Shown here piece after piece: positions 1 through 8,166 of a stretch of 64,000 bases of DNA. Origin of the DNA: JALXCH01 sp964495805. Lineage in GTDB: Bacteria; Calditrichota; Calditrichia; RBG-13-44-9. Below the pieces are notes generated by a model. That model saw nothing but the letters and a program-made list of their open reading frames with translations. It was not told where the DNA came from and made no database searches. The stretch lies in the NCBI GenBank assembly GCA_964495805.1, contig CAZBWV010000033.1, positions 1 to 64,000 of the forward strand, read 5' to 3'. Within the stretch, counting starts at the first letter, position 1. Every line of letters begins with the position of its first letter. The position numbers and the translations under genes are program-made.

Positions 1-3
1 GGG

Positions 4-570
4 GTGACAGTGGAAGCCGTCATCATGTCCAATACCGGTAAGTTGGTCTCCGGCGAAATTGTTTACGCAAAAATTATTGAGATTTCAGAGATGATCACCA
101 GTTCGGTGAAAATTTATCGGAGTAATCGAATTGAAAACGTACAGGAAGATCAGCTTTTTATTTTTCCACATAGCAGTTCTCCCCGACTTCTTTTCTGGAA
201 TAAGGTAATTGAACTTTTGCGTCATGAATTTGCCCGGGTGGCAAAAAAAATAGATTTCGATTCCCTGTTTCAAATTTCAAAAGCGGAAGTGGGACATCAT
301 TTTCCCTGTTTCGATGCCATCGATGTGGGGTTTGTGCTGGACAAGCAGGAAGGATTACGAATTCGGAAAATTATTCCGGTAAAGGATTTTGAAGAAGGTC
401 TGAACCAGTGTTTTTCCCTCATGCTGGAGAAGGTATCTCCTCGTAAACGAAAAAAAATGAATCAGGAATGGATAGCGACTCAATTGAAAAAGTTTGTTCA
501 GGATACTCAGGAGAAATTACCCGAACCCGAGCAGGTGATTGCTAAAATATTTCAGGGAGTCTCCTCATGA
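4..570 (+). CDS. Hypothetical protein at head of Roadblock/MglA cassette (5' end may be cut)
   Basis: I do not recognise a family for this protein of about 188 residues. It looks soluble: no signal peptide or membrane segment is visible, and the C-terminal third is charged and probably helical. The frame is open to the window edge, so the true start may lie upstream; the first usable codons inside are GTG at 4 and ATG at 25. It ends in an ATGA overlap with the next gene (567-570), which implies translational coupling. The following genes encode Roadblock, HAMP and MglA-like proteins, so a role in the same signalling unit is likely by context only. Confidence 0.7.
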   Translation: MTVEAVIMSNTGKLVSGEIVYAKIIEISEMITSSVKIYRSNRIENVQEDQLFIFPHSSSPRLLFWNKVIELLRHEFARVAKKIDFDSLFQISKAEVGHHFPCFDAIDVGFVLDKQEGLRIRKIIPVKDFEEGLNQCFSLMLEKVSPRKRKKMNQEWIATQLKKFVQDTQEKLPEPEQVIAKIFQGVSS

Positions 571-1022
571 TTATGGAATTCTTTGAAGATTTAAAACGGG
601 TGGATGGTGTTCAGTGTATTGTGCTGTTCGATAAAAATTTGAAGTTAATTGAGCGGTGGAGCGCTAAATATTTAAGCGAAAAAATTTTCAACGAAATTCG
701 CATGGATATGGCGCAAGTTTTTTCATTAACCGACAAATATTCCCGGGAATCACAGGAATTTGTACTGGTGACAACCAAAGACAAAATTTATAGTCGAAAT
801 TTCGATCGGTTTTACCTGCTGGTGTTGGCGCATCTCAAAGTGGATATACAGTTAATCCGACTGATTGTGACAGTGGGTTGGGGAAAAATGCTAAAAAATA
901 AAAAAATTCAAAAAGCACTTCGAAAATTACCGGAACCATCAACCAATTATTTTGCAGAAAAATTCCTGGACGATGTGGAAGCAAAATATTTGAACCAACT
1001 GAATCATATTAAAGAAGAATAA
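567..1022 (+). CDS. Roadblock/LC7-like protein (divergent)
   Basis: The protein has 151 residues. Its N-terminal part (VDGVQCIVLFDKNLKLIERW, then a helix and a strand around FVLVTTKDKIYSRNF) follows the alpha/beta pattern of Roadblock/LC7 proteins, which regulate or scaffold small Ras-like GTPases. The match is weak and made by eye. The gene starts inside the stop of the preceding gene (ATGA overlap) and is followed by an 80-bp AT-rich gap. Two further genes downstream encode a clear Roadblock protein and an MglA-like GTPase, which supports the assignment. No membrane segment is seen. Confidence 0.6.
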   Translation: MIMEFFEDLKRVDGVQCIVLFDKNLKLIERWSAKYLSEKIFNEIRMDMAQVFSLTDKYSRESQEFVLVTTKDKIYSRNFDRFYLLVLAHLKVDIQLIRLIVTVGWGKMLKNKKIQKALRKLPEPSTNYFAEKFLDDVEAKYLNQLNHIKEE

Positions 1023-1101
1023 GGTAGATTGAATAAATCTCTCGTTCCATATTTTGGTTTGAAGTTAATTAAAACTTTGTTATTTTATAGAAAATTGCGC
1101 A

Positions 1102-1620
1102 ATGTCTTTGATTGAACGTACCATGGATACAATGAAGGTGGTGGAGAAGATGGATGTTTCTGAGAACATGGTGTTTCGTTTAAGCGATAGACGTTCTCCC
1201 AAGGATGTAAAATTGCGCAATATTGAGTGGGCGGTCATTATTCAGCTGGATGGCGAGAAAACGGTGCAGCAAATTGCTGATATTCTGGCGCTTTCTTCGT
1301 TTGAGGTGGAAGATATTTTTTCCAATTTATTGCGTGAGGGACTTCTGGAACTGGTTACCATTTCCTCGGAAAAGCGAATAGTGGAACCGGAAGTTTTTGA
1401 TGATTTGAAAAATACACTTAAAAAATATGTGGGACCGGTGGCGGATTTTCTGCTGGAGGAGGCACTGGAAAAAATGAACAAAAAGTCGCACACCTTCGAT
1501 TATTCAGCACTCCCCACGCTTATCGATTTACTTTCGGTAAAGATTGAAGATGAAATGAAACAGATTGAGTTTCAAACAGAAGTGTATGAACAATACAAAG
1601 AATTTATGATTGGTTCGTGA
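1102..1620 (+). CDS. Winged-helix-like protein of the Roadblock/MglA cassette
   Basis: The protein has 172 residues. Residues about 20-80 contain the sequence (IEWAVIIQLDGEKTVQQIAD, then a helix ending in LLREGLLELV) that resembles the compact winged-helix module found in PatA/DUF4388-type regulators, where it usually mediates protein contacts instead of DNA binding. The C-terminal half (residues 95-172) is predicted to be helical and resembles nothing I can name. The stop codon overlaps the ATG of the HAMP gene by one base (TGATG at 1618-1622), indicating coupling with the sensor. No clear Shine-Dalgarno sequence is seen before the ATG at 1102. Confidence 0.65.
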   Translation: MSLIERTMDTMKVVEKMDVSENMVFRLSDRRSPKDVKLRNIEWAVIIQLDGEKTVQQIADILALSSFEVEDIFSNLLREGLLELVTISSEKRIVEPEVFDDLKNTLKKYVGPVADFLLEEALEKMNKKSHTFDYSALPTLIDLLSVKIEDEMKQIEFQTEVYEQYKEFMIGS

Positions 1621-2369
1621 TGCGTAAACGTTTTTTATCCCTGCGCTGGAAAATTGCCTGGCTCATTATCCTGGCAACTATTATTTTTAGCAGTATTACT
1701 CTGTACATTACCTATCGGTATGTGAATCGCACGCTGACGGAATCCCTGGTGGAACAGGGGGAGATTGTGGCTTCCAACATTAGCGAACTGGCTGCGGAAA
1801 AGTTAATTGAAGAAGATATTGTGGGACTCCGAACATTGATTGAAAAATATAAATATTTTTCCAACGTGGAATATGTCATCATTGCGGATTTTAACAACCG
1901 AATCATTACGGACACGTTTAACGGGAACATTCCGGAGGGAATTCGCAACGGTCATGTTTTTCAGAATAATACCGATAATAAATTTTCAATTGCTGCGTTA
2001 TTTATACCCACATCCGGATTGTGGGTGTACGATATTATGAAACCTATCAAAGAGGGGTTGTTGGGATTTGTTCGGGTGGGGATCAATAAATCCTATATCG
2101 ATCAACAGGTGCGAAGAGTGATTTTGAACCTTGGTCTCTTTTTTCTGGTTGGCACATTTTTAGCTGTGATTTTAGCGATTTTGGTGATAACTTTCCAGGT
2201 CAGTCGGCCGATAGCGTATCTGACTAACGCTGCTCATAAAATTAGTATGGGCGAACTGGAAAAACCGGTTCGATTACAGGTAAAAAACGAAATTCGGATT
2301 CTGGCCGAAGCTATTGAACGAATGCGCATGAGTTTAAAAATTTCCATTGAACGATTACAGAAACGTTAA
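1620..2369 (+). CDS. Membrane sensor with periplasmic domain and HAMP, no output domain
   Basis: The protein has 249 residues from the ATG at 1620. A positively charged N-terminus is followed by a membrane segment (about 11-33), an extracytoplasmic domain of about 130 residues that resembles a small Cache/sCache-type sensor, a second membrane segment (about 168-190) and a HAMP linker (about 190-243, SRPIAYLTNAAHKISMGELE). The chain stops right after the HAMP helices, so no kinase, cyclase or methyl-accepting domain is present. In this context it probably signals by contact with the Roadblock or MglA proteins encoded on either side. A GTG three bases upstream is an alternative start. Confidence 0.8.
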   Translation: MRKRFLSLRWKIAWLIILATIIFSSITLYITYRYVNRTLTESLVEQGEIVASNISELAAEKLIEEDIVGLRTLIEKYKYFSNVEYVIIADFNNRIITDTFNGNIPEGIRNGHVFQNNTDNKFSIAALFIPTSGLWVYDIMKPIKEGLLGFVRVGINKSYIDQQVRRVILNLGLFFLVGTFLAVILAILVITFQVSRPIAYLTNAAHKISMGELEKPVRLQVKNEIRILAEAIERMRMSLKISIERLQKR

Positions 2370-2416
2370 ATTGTAAAAAAACAACACAGAATAGAAGGAA
2401 AACAAAGGGGAACCCA

Positions 2417-2926
2417 ATGGTCCAGGTCAAAAAAATGAAAGATGGAAGTCGTCAGGTAATTTTAACCGCCCAACAATTTGACGAAATCACCAAAGTGTTA
2501 TCGGAATTGGCGGCTAAAACCAAGGCTTCCACAATTTTATTGGCGGATATGAGTGGTCAGCTCATCACTCAGCGTGGCCACACCGACGATATTAACACAG
2601 CAATCTTAAGTGCCCTGGCAGCCAGCGATTTCGCCGCTACCTCCGAAATGGCCAAACTGGTGGGAGAAGATGCCAAGTTTAAACTGCTCTTCCACGAAGG
2701 CGAAAAACGTAATGTTTACCTCTCCAATGTGGGAGATAACTTCTTCCTGGTGGTGGTTTTTGATGTGAGCGTGACTCTGGGTCTGGTGCGAATTTACACC
2801 AAAAAAGCCATTCAGAACCTGCTGAAAATTTTCCGCGAATCCGAAAAAGGAGAAGATGCCAGTAAAATCATCGACAAAGATTTTACCAGTATGCTGGGCG
2901 ATATTCTGGATGAATCCTTCAAATAA
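2417..2926 (+). CDS. Roadblock/LC7 domain protein (MglB-like)
   Basis: The protein has 169 residues. Residues about 20-140 form a typical Roadblock/LC7 domain: an N-terminal helix (FDEITKVLSELAAKTKASTI), the strand LLADMSGQLIT, a central helix (ISALAASDFAATSEMAKLVG-like) and the strand pair around FFLVVVFD. Such proteins act as GTPase-activating or scaffolding partners of MglA-type GTPases. A good ribosome binding site (AGGGGAA) precedes the ATG. The MglA-like gene begins 35 bp downstream in the same direction, so the two almost certainly work as a pair. Confidence 0.85.
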   Translation: MVQVKKMKDGSRQVILTAQQFDEITKVLSELAAKTKASTILLADMSGQLITQRGHTDDINTAILSALAASDFAATSEMAKLVGEDAKFKLLFHEGEKRNVYLSNVGDNFFLVVVFDVSVTLGLVRIYTKKAIQNLLKIFRESEKGEDASKIIDKDFTSMLGDILDESFK

Positions 2927-2961
2927 TTGAAATAGCTAATTAAAACCGAAGAGGAACAGGA

Positions 2962-3546
2962 ATGTTTATAAATTGGGCACTTCAGGAGATTAACCTAAAA
3001 ATTGTATATTATGGTCCCGGTATGAGCGGGAAAACAACCAATCTGGAATATATCCATCGTAAACTGGACCCTTCCCTTACCGGAGAACTGGTTACCCTGA
3101 AAACCAAAGAAGACCGAACCATCTTTTTTGACTTCATGCAGATTGAAGTGGGACGAATTAAAGGGAAAAAACCGAAATTTAATCTTTATACCGTTCCCGG
3201 ACAGGTGTACTACGCCTCCAGCCGGAAAATTATTCTCAATGGGGTGGACGGCATTGTATTTGTCGCCGATTCTCAGCGCGACCGCATGGAAGGCAATATC
3301 GAAACCCTGCTGGACCTGGAAAAAAATTTGATGGAATCCGGTCACTCACTGGAAAGCTTTCCTTGGGTTATCCAGTACAACAAACGAGACCTGCCCAACG
3401 CTGAATCCATCCAGGTGCTTCAGAAAAAATTAAACTTTTTTAACGTTCCCTCGTTCGAGGCCATTGCTATCAAAGGAATCGGTGTGTTCGACACACTCAA
3501 AGCAATCATTAATCTGGTGGTTCAGCACGTCCAGAGGCAACTTTGA
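2962..3546 (+). CDS. mglA: MglA-like small Ras-type GTPase
   Basis: The protein has 194 residues, the usual MglA length. The Walker A loop GPGMSGKT lies at residues 18-25. The G3 position reads TVPGQ (77-81), as in MglA where the usual Asp is replaced by Thr. The G4 motif NKRD is at 140-143. In Myxococcus and Thermus, MglA cycles between GDP and GTP under Roadblock (MglB) control and sets cell polarity or motility. Here the gene closes a six-gene unit with Roadblock and HAMP sensor genes, so the regulated process is unknown. A bidirectional terminator follows 36 bp after the stop codon. Confidence 0.88.
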   Translation: MFINWALQEINLKIVYYGPGMSGKTTNLEYIHRKLDPSLTGELVTLKTKEDRTIFFDFMQIEVGRIKGKKPKFNLYTVPGQVYYASSRKIILNGVDGIVFVADSQRDRMEGNIETLLDLEKNLMESGHSLESFPWVIQYNKRDLPNAESIQVLQKKLNFFNVPSFEAIAIKGIGVFDTLKAIINLVVQHVQRQL

Positions 3547-3582
3547 GAATGCACCGGTAAATTTAAACGGTTTCGGAAAAAT

Positions 3583-3616
3583 AAAAGGCTATCTCTTTTT
3601 CAGGAGATAGCCTTTT
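3583..3616. terminator. Bidirectional rho-independent terminator
   Basis: A perfect 13-bp stem (AAAAGGCTATCTC at 3583-3595 and its complement at 3604-3616) encloses an 8-base loop, with A and T runs on the two flanks. It lies between the converging mglA-like and pepT genes and would stop transcription from both sides. Confidence 0.9.
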
Positions 3617-3647
3617 GGATATTTATCGGGATGTTCACACTTGCGTG

Positions 3648-4919
3648 TTATTTTTCGGCAGGTTCGCCTTTTTCAGCCCACACCTGAACCAGATTCACTA
3701 TCGTTTCCACCGCTTTTTCCATATCCTGCAAACTAATCCATTCCTTTTTGCTGTGGAAGTTGTGTCCGCCGGTGAAGATATTCGGAGTGGGAACCCCCAT
3801 GTAAGAGAGTCTGGCACCGTCCGTACCGCCACGAATCAGGCTTTTCTTCGGTTCCAGGCCGCTCCGGCGAATGGCCTCTTCTGCGTAATCCACCACATAA
3901 GGATATTGATCCAGCACGTAACGCATGTTTCGGTAGGATTCATCCACCTTAAAATCGGCCGAAGCACGCGGATAATCCAGCATCACCTGATTAAGAATGT
4001 TCTGTAACAGCTCTTCTTTTTCTTTTAAGCCTTCCACGGTAAAATCTCGCATCAGGAATTTGATCACGGTTTCCTCCACGCTTCCGGTAAGGGCATGGGG
4101 ATGGATATAGCCTTCCCGCTTTTCCGTCGTTTCCGGCGACATGGTGTGCCGGGGAAGGCGAGCAATCAGATCGGCGGCTATTTTAATTCCGTTAACCAGT
4201 TTTCCTTTCGCATATCCGGGGTGCATATTCACACCGTGGATGGTGATGGTAACCGTATCGGCGCAAAAAGTTTCGTCTTCCACCTCACCGACGGTTTCTC
4301 CGTCGATGGTATAAGCGTAGCGGGCACCGAATTCGTTGATATCAAAATATTTGGTGCCAGTACCCACCTCTTCGTCCACAGTAAACGCAATTTTAATCTC
4401 CCCATGGGGAATTTCCGGATGGTTCACCAGATATTCCAGAGCGGTCATAATTTCTGCCACACCGGCTTTATCGTCCGCACCCAACAGGGTGGTCCCGTCA
4501 CTGGTGATAATATCGTGCCCGATACAATGACGGAGTGCCGGATCGTTCTCCGGGGTTAGGCGCTGAGTCTGATCGCCTGGAAGTACTATTTCGCCACCCT
4601 GGTAATTTTTGTGAATAATGGGCTTTACGTTCGCGCCACTCACTTCCGGAGAAGTGTCCACATGAGCAATGAAACCAATGGGCGGCACCTTCACCGGGTG
4701 GTTCTCGGGAAGATTGGAAGGAAGGGTGGCGAACACATAACCGTGCTCGGTGAGATGAACATCCTGCAAACCCAGTTCTTTTAACTGTTTCACTAACAGC
4801 CGCGAAAGCTCTAATTGCTTTTCGGTGCTGGGGTAAGTTTGCGACTCTTCATCGGATTGAGTATCGATTTTGACGTAGGTAAAAAAGCGTTCCAGTAAAT
4901 GTTCGGTGGGTATTTCCAT
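3648..4919 (-). CDS. pepT: Peptidase T (tripeptide aminopeptidase)
   Basis: This is a cytoplasmic M20-family dizinc aminopeptidase that removes the N-terminal residue from tripeptides. It has 423 residues, close to the usual 405-415. Metal and catalytic motifs of the family are present: HVDTSPEVSG (His86, Asp88), GADDKAGVAE (Asp149/150), the catalytic Glu pair in FTVDEEVGTG (183-184), and the C-terminal GGTDGARLSYMG and FTGGHNFHSKKE. A good ribosome binding site (AGGAGG region) precedes the ATG. It is a single-gene unit that converges on the MglA cassette and shares its terminator. Confidence 0.95.
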   Translation of the reverse strand: MEIPTEHLLERFFTYVKIDTQSDEESQTYPSTEKQLELSRLLVKQLKELGLQDVHLTEHGYVFATLPSNLPENHPVKVPPIGFIAHVDTSPEVSGANVKPIIHKNYQGGEIVLPGDQTQRLTPENDPALRHCIGHDIITSDGTTLLGADDKAGVAEIMTALEYLVNHPEIPHGEIKIAFTVDEEVGTGTKYFDINEFGARYAYTIDGETVGEVEDETFCADTVTITIHGVNMHPGYAKGKLVNGIKIAADLIARLPRHTMSPETTEKREGYIHPHALTGSVEETVIKFLMRDFTVEGLKEKEELLQNILNQVMLDYPRASADFKVDESYRNMRYVLDQYPYVVDYAEEAIRRSGLEPKKSLIRGGTDGARLSYMGVPTPNIFTGGHNFHSKKEWISLQDMEKAVETIVNLVQVWAEKGEPAEK

Positions 4920-5119
4920 TGTATCCTCCTGTATTCGTTTGCGTTTTATTTGTCAGAGAAAAGATAAAAATGAAAAATGACCTTCAAAACTGCTTTTTAA
5001 AATAATAAATTAAAGAAAAGATTGTTTGATATTGTACCGGACTTTATGAGGAGTTCATTGAAACAATGTTCTCATTTACTGCGTAAGTACCCTTAAATAC
5101 ATGGAGAAGGAGAAAAATT

Positions 5120-5371
5120 ATGGAATTGATCGGATTATTATTTGTTTTCCTTTTGCTTTACGTGGGCATAAAATTTCTGGCTGTGACGCTGAAGGTTGGA
5201 GCATTGCTGCTTGTGTTACCTATTTTGCTGGTGGTGGGATTAAGCTTGCTGTTAACCGTTTCCCTGGTGGGCGTCACGCTCATCCCGTTGTTTTTAGGGC
5301 TGTTGCTTCCCCTGCTGCCCGTTGTGCTAATTCTGGTGGGAATTGTTTTTTTGCTGAAAGCTACGACGTGA
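5120..5371 (+). CDS. Small hydrophobic membrane protein
   Basis: The protein has 83 residues and is almost entirely hydrophobic, with three likely membrane segments (about 2-20, 24-45 and 48-80) and very few charged residues. The start is well supported by the sequence GGAGAAGGAGAAAAATT before the ATG. It stands alone, divergent from pepT and converging on the maturation protease genes. I do not recognise a family. Downstream (5372-5570) the DNA is purine-rich with short tandem repeats. Confidence 0.65.
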   Translation: MELIGLLFVFLLLYVGIKFLAVTLKVGALLLVLPILLVVGLSLLLTVSLVGVTLIPLFLGLLLPLLPVVLILVGIVFLLKATT

Positions 5372-5565
5372 GGAGGGGGATTGAAGGTTAAGGGGATATG
5401 GGGGAATGAGGAATGTAAAAATGTAAAATGTAAAATGAAAGGGACTTAAGGGAGGTACAGAGCGTAAGGGGAAATATGAGGGATGAGGCATATCAAGGAG
5501 ATGTGGGAGGTGAGGATAAGGGGGTCGGTGATGAGGCGCTCCGGATGTTTTGGTAATAAGATTGT
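5372..5565. repeat. Purine-rich intergenic tract with short tandem repeats
   Basis: The + strand of this convergent gap is strongly G/A-biased and contains tandem ATGTAAA units (AAATGTAAAATGTAAAATG) and GGGGATATGGGGGAATG-like units. Very similar tracts recur near 13860-13960, 17520-17600 (opposite strand), 43590-43790 (opposite strand) and 53490-53560. Confidence 0.6.
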
Positions 5566-5570
5566 TGAAT

Positions 5571-6056
5571 TTATTTCCACATTTTTTGCAATTCCTGCAC
5601 AATTTTCCGGGCGGCCCGTTCAACAGACGGGGTTAGTCCTTCGCCCACTTCCACCCGTTCCGGTTGAATACCGATCAGTTGAATCTCAGCTTTGCGAAAT
5701 TCAGGGTAAAGCGACTCTAAAAGTCGGATGGTTTCGATAGCAGAGAGCTGGTGTGCTGCCTGACTCTGGCCGGGCATTTGCATAATCTCTTCCCGCGAGA
5801 AATACCGAACTGTTCCGGGTGATTCTCCCATTTCCACCGCATCAATTAAAATAATTCGCTGCTGATGGTTAAAATGTGAGAGAATTTTCAACAGGTCACT
5901 GCCGCAGTTGGCCAGCTGAACCTGTGGAGGATGGGGTAATGTCTCCAGCTCCTGAAGAATAAAAATACCCACTCCGTCGTCTCGCATAAGGGTGTTACCC
6001 AACCCCACAATGAGCGTGGAGGGGAGGGAAGAAGATGGAATCACCTGTTTTTCCAT
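5571..6056 (-). CDS. Hydrogenase maturation endopeptidase (HybD/HycI family), copy 1
   Basis: The protein has 161 residues. These nickel-sensing proteases clip the C-terminal tail of a [NiFe] hydrogenase large subunit after metal insertion. The family fingerprint is present: GLGNTLMRDDGVG near residue 18, LIDAVEMGESPG near 74 and a His in AAHQLSAIE near 101, which together supply the nickel-binding acidic/His set. It overlaps the preceding protease gene by 16 bases, so the two are co-transcribed. With two hydrogenases encoded nearby, each protease probably serves one of them. Which serves which cannot be read from the sequence. Confidence 0.9.
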   Translation of the reverse strand: MEKQVIPSSSLPSTLIVGLGNTLMRDDGVGIFILQELETLPHPPQVQLANCGSDLLKILSHFNHQQRIILIDAVEMGESPGTVRYFSREEIMQMPGQSQAAHQLSAIETIRLLESLYPEFRKAEIQLIGIQPERVEVGEGLTPSVERAARKIVQELQKMWK

Positions 6057-6511
6057 GTTGTAACAATCAATTGTGTTAATTCTTTAATGGTTTTCCGAAC
6101 GGTTGGGGAAAGGGAAGTACCCAGCGCCGTCTGCTCGGGTTGAATTCCCAGACAAAAATCCGGAACGGAATGCAGGGATTGCAGAAAGTCGAAAATGAGC
6201 TCCAGGGAAAAATTGTGCGTGGAAATGGCGAAATGCCCGATTTCGTTGCGGGAGAAAATTCGCCAGCTACCCGGTTCACCAGCAAAATTTACAATATCCA
6301 CCCACAATCGGGCTTCTCCGGGCATTTCGGCAATCCGCTGCAGGTAGTTCTCCGGATTGCTCCCCACAATCAGGGTGTGTGGATATCCGTTTGAGTGCAG
6401 TGTTTTCACTGTTTCAATTCCGGCGGCATCATCCCCACGCAGGGGATTTCCGATACCAATAATCAGGGGACGTTTCTGAATAATCCGCTGTAATTTTACC
6501 TGTTCGCTCAC
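6041..6511 (-). CDS. Hydrogenase maturation endopeptidase (HybD/HycI family), copy 2
   Basis: The protein has 156 residues and starts at a GTG preceded by GAGGTTTAC. The motifs are GIGNPLRGDDAAG near the N-terminus, WVDIVNFAGEPG in the middle and STHNFSLE, matching the acidic and His ligands of the family. It is clearly divergent from the downstream copy, which argues for a different client large subunit instead of a recent duplication. It lies downstream of the terminator that ends the group 4 hydrogenase operon (6721-6759), so it probably has its own promoter in 6512-6720. Confidence 0.88.
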   Translation of the reverse strand: MSEQVKLQRIIQKRPLIIGIGNPLRGDDAAGIETVKTLHSNGYPHTLIVGSNPENYLQRIAEMPGEARLWVDIVNFAGEPGSWRIFSRNEIGHFAISTHNFSLELIFDFLQSLHSVPDFCLGIQPEQTALGTSLSPTVRKTIKELTQLIVTTWKNR

Positions 6512-6720
6512 GTAAACCTCGTATGTTTTCCCTCTTGAATATAATGGAAGATGGACTTATGCAGAAGAGAAAAATCCATCTTTACCTTTCTGACCGAAAA
6601 AAGCGGGGAGAAATTGCCGTTTCCCCCATCGTTTAAATGACAGGTAGGTAAGCGTACTTGGAGCACCATCTGGACAAAACAGAAAAACAACCGGAGGTGC
6701 CACGGTGGCGGAGGGGATTG

Positions 6721-6759
6721 AATTAAAAAGGCCATCACCAGAAATTCTGGCAATGGCCT
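6721..6759 (-). terminator. Rho-independent terminator of the membrane hydrogenase operon
   Basis: On the - strand a hairpin with stem AGGCCAT/ATGGCCT (6753-6759 with 6729-6735) and an inner stem CCAGA/TCTGG is followed by TTTTTAATT. It lies 43-80 bases after the stop of the NuoI-like gene and fits the end of the long operon. Confidence 0.8.
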
Positions 6760-6801
6760 GGCTGAAGGTAGCGGAGCAGGACAGGAGGCTTAAACGGTGA
6801 A

Positions 6802-7413
6802 TTATCCCCACTCTTCTTTTAACAGCACATTCCGACGGCACTGCGGACAGAGAATTCGCATAATGTCCCAGCGACCCACCGGGCGATCGTCCCGATTTGC
6901 GGTGGGCGATTTTAAACCCTGTTCCCGGGCGTAGGTTAAATACACAGTAGGGTTAGCAAACACCAGTGTTTTAAGCTGGTTGAAGATGTATTCCAGTTGG
7001 GCGGCGGGAGCTACCACATTGCCGCAGATCTCGCAGCGCACCAGTTCATGCTCAATGGTTTCCTGCGCTTCGGTGTGTTCGAAGTAAGAGAGCTCGTATT
7101 CGGTGGTTAGTTGAATTCCTTGCTCGGTGGTACAATGCAATTCACACTCGCCACAGAAGATGCAGTTTCCGTAGTTGCAGGTTAAACGACGGATGGCACG
7201 CTCGCCCTCCACAATATCCTCCACCCGAATGGCACGAGCGGGACACACCTCTGCACAGGCACCGCATCCGATACAATAATCCGGATTGTACCGGGGAGCA
7301 GCGCGTAAATTCTCCGGTACCGGAGTGGGTTCCTTGGGAAAAGGATGAGTGTAAGGACCCTGAACAACAGCGGTGAGGGCTTCTTTGAGCTCCCTTAATT
7401 TAGGCCAGCGCAT
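6802..7413 (-). CDS. NuoI/HycF-like polyferredoxin subunit of group 4 hydrogenase
   Basis: The protein has 203 residues from the ATG at 7413, which has a strong AAAGGAG site 8 bases upstream; an upstream in-frame ATG is less likely. Two [4Fe-4S] motifs, CIGCGACAEVCP (residues 47-58) and NCIFCGECELHC (83-94), make it the electron-transfer subunit that feeds the NuoB-like subunit. Beyond the usual NuoI core it has two further pairs, CEIC (127-130) and CPQC (189-192), which could form a zinc or iron site; similar extensions occur in HycF/HyfH-type subunits. It is the last gene of the operon, separated from the other hydrogenase subunits by the Mrp genes. Confidence 0.88.
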   Translation of the reverse strand: MRWPKLRELKEALTAVVQGPYTHPFPKEPTPVPENLRAAPRYNPDYCIGCGACAEVCPARAIRVEDIVEGERAIRRLTCNYGNCIFCGECELHCTTEQGIQLTTEYELSYFEHTEAQETIEHELVRCEICGNVVAPAAQLEYIFNQLKTLVFANPTVYLTYAREQGLKSPTANRDDRPVGRWDIMRILCPQCRRNVLLKEEWG

Positions 7414-7500
7414 AGGGGGTAAACTCCTTTTTAATTGAGAAAAGAGAAAAGAGAATAGAGGTATTTGAGTCAAAAGTTGTTTTAGACCGGGAAGAGTGGA

Positions 7501-7848
7501 TTAGTCCAGATTGGTTTGTTTTGATTCCGGAAAATCTTCCCGATAGCGGTCGAACAGACTCCCTTTCCAGAGGGGGAAACCTGCCCGGTGGGAACCCCGG
7601 GAGATGGCATGAGCTGCAGTGGGAGCGGTGATAAGAATGAAGAGAATGCACAAAAGCGCTTTCATGCTCATGCTGCTCCAGCCAAATTCCACTATGACTG
7701 CAGCAAGAATCAGGATGGTTCCCAGTGTGACACACTTGGTGGATGCTTGCAACCGATTGTAAATATCCGGGAAACGAATGAGACCCAGACATCCGGCAAA
7801 ATCGAAAAACAAACCGATACACAACAGTACGACGGCGGTATTACTCAT
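7501..7848 (-). CDS. mrpG: Mrp antiporter subunit G (MnhG/PhaG)
   Basis: The protein has 115 residues and three membrane segments. The signature LFFDFAGCLGLIRFPDIYNR followed by LQASTKCVTLG is characteristic of MrpG, and the helix around LCILFILITAPTAAHAISR is also conserved. MrpG is a small structural subunit of the multi-subunit cation/proton antiporter and of Mrp-type hydrogenases (MbhC equivalent). The start overlaps the end of mrpF by 8 bases and has a GAGGGGAG site upstream. The C-terminal soluble tail (about 85-115) is longer than in many homologues. Confidence 0.92.
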   Translation of the reverse strand: MSNTAVVLLCIGLFFDFAGCLGLIRFPDIYNRLQASTKCVTLGTILILAAVIVEFGWSSMSMKALLCILFILITAPTAAHAISRGSHRAGFPLWKGSLFDRYREDFPESKQTNLD

Positions 7849-8095
7849 CCAGTGTTCTCCCCTCTAAATATTTAGCCAGTGCCGTGGTTCCAATAAATGC
7901 CAGCAGAGACCAGGATACGGCAATGTTCATATACAGGTCTTTTCCGGTGTACAGGGTAAGGATGGCGCAAAATCCGACCATTAAAATGCCCAGAATATCG
8001 ATGGCGACTGTGCGGTCGGGTGGAGTGGGGCCAGCTCCCACACGGTACAAACAAAAGAATGCACATGTTAGCAAAATGACAATAAAAAAGTTCAT
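7841..8095 (-). CDS. mrpF: Mrp antiporter subunit F (MnhF)
   Basis: The protein has 84 residues and three membrane helices. The motif RVGAGPTPPDRTVAIDILG is the conserved loop of MrpF. GGGGAG lies at the right distance before the ATG. It overlaps mrpG by 8 bases. In hydrogenase complexes it corresponds to MbhB and contributes to the sodium-translocation half. Confidence 0.92.
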   Translation of the reverse strand: MNFFIVILLTCAFFCLYRVGAGPTPPDRTVAIDILGILMVGFCAILTLYTGKDLYMNIAVSWSLLAFIGTTALAKYLEGRTLDE

Positions 8096-8166
8096 GGAAA
8101 TCTCCCCGAAATTCTGTCATGATTGAATAAAACGATTGTTCGAAAGCGAATACCAGATTCCGATCG

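Noticed and set aside
3615..4007. A 130-codon + strand frame opposite pepT
   Set aside because: It is antisense to the conserved catalytic C-terminus of PepT and has no ribosome binding site.
6508..6841. Two - strand frames between the NuoI-like gene and the maturation proteases
   Set aside because: They overlap the terminator and the end of the NuoI-like gene, lack domains and have no ribosome binding sites.
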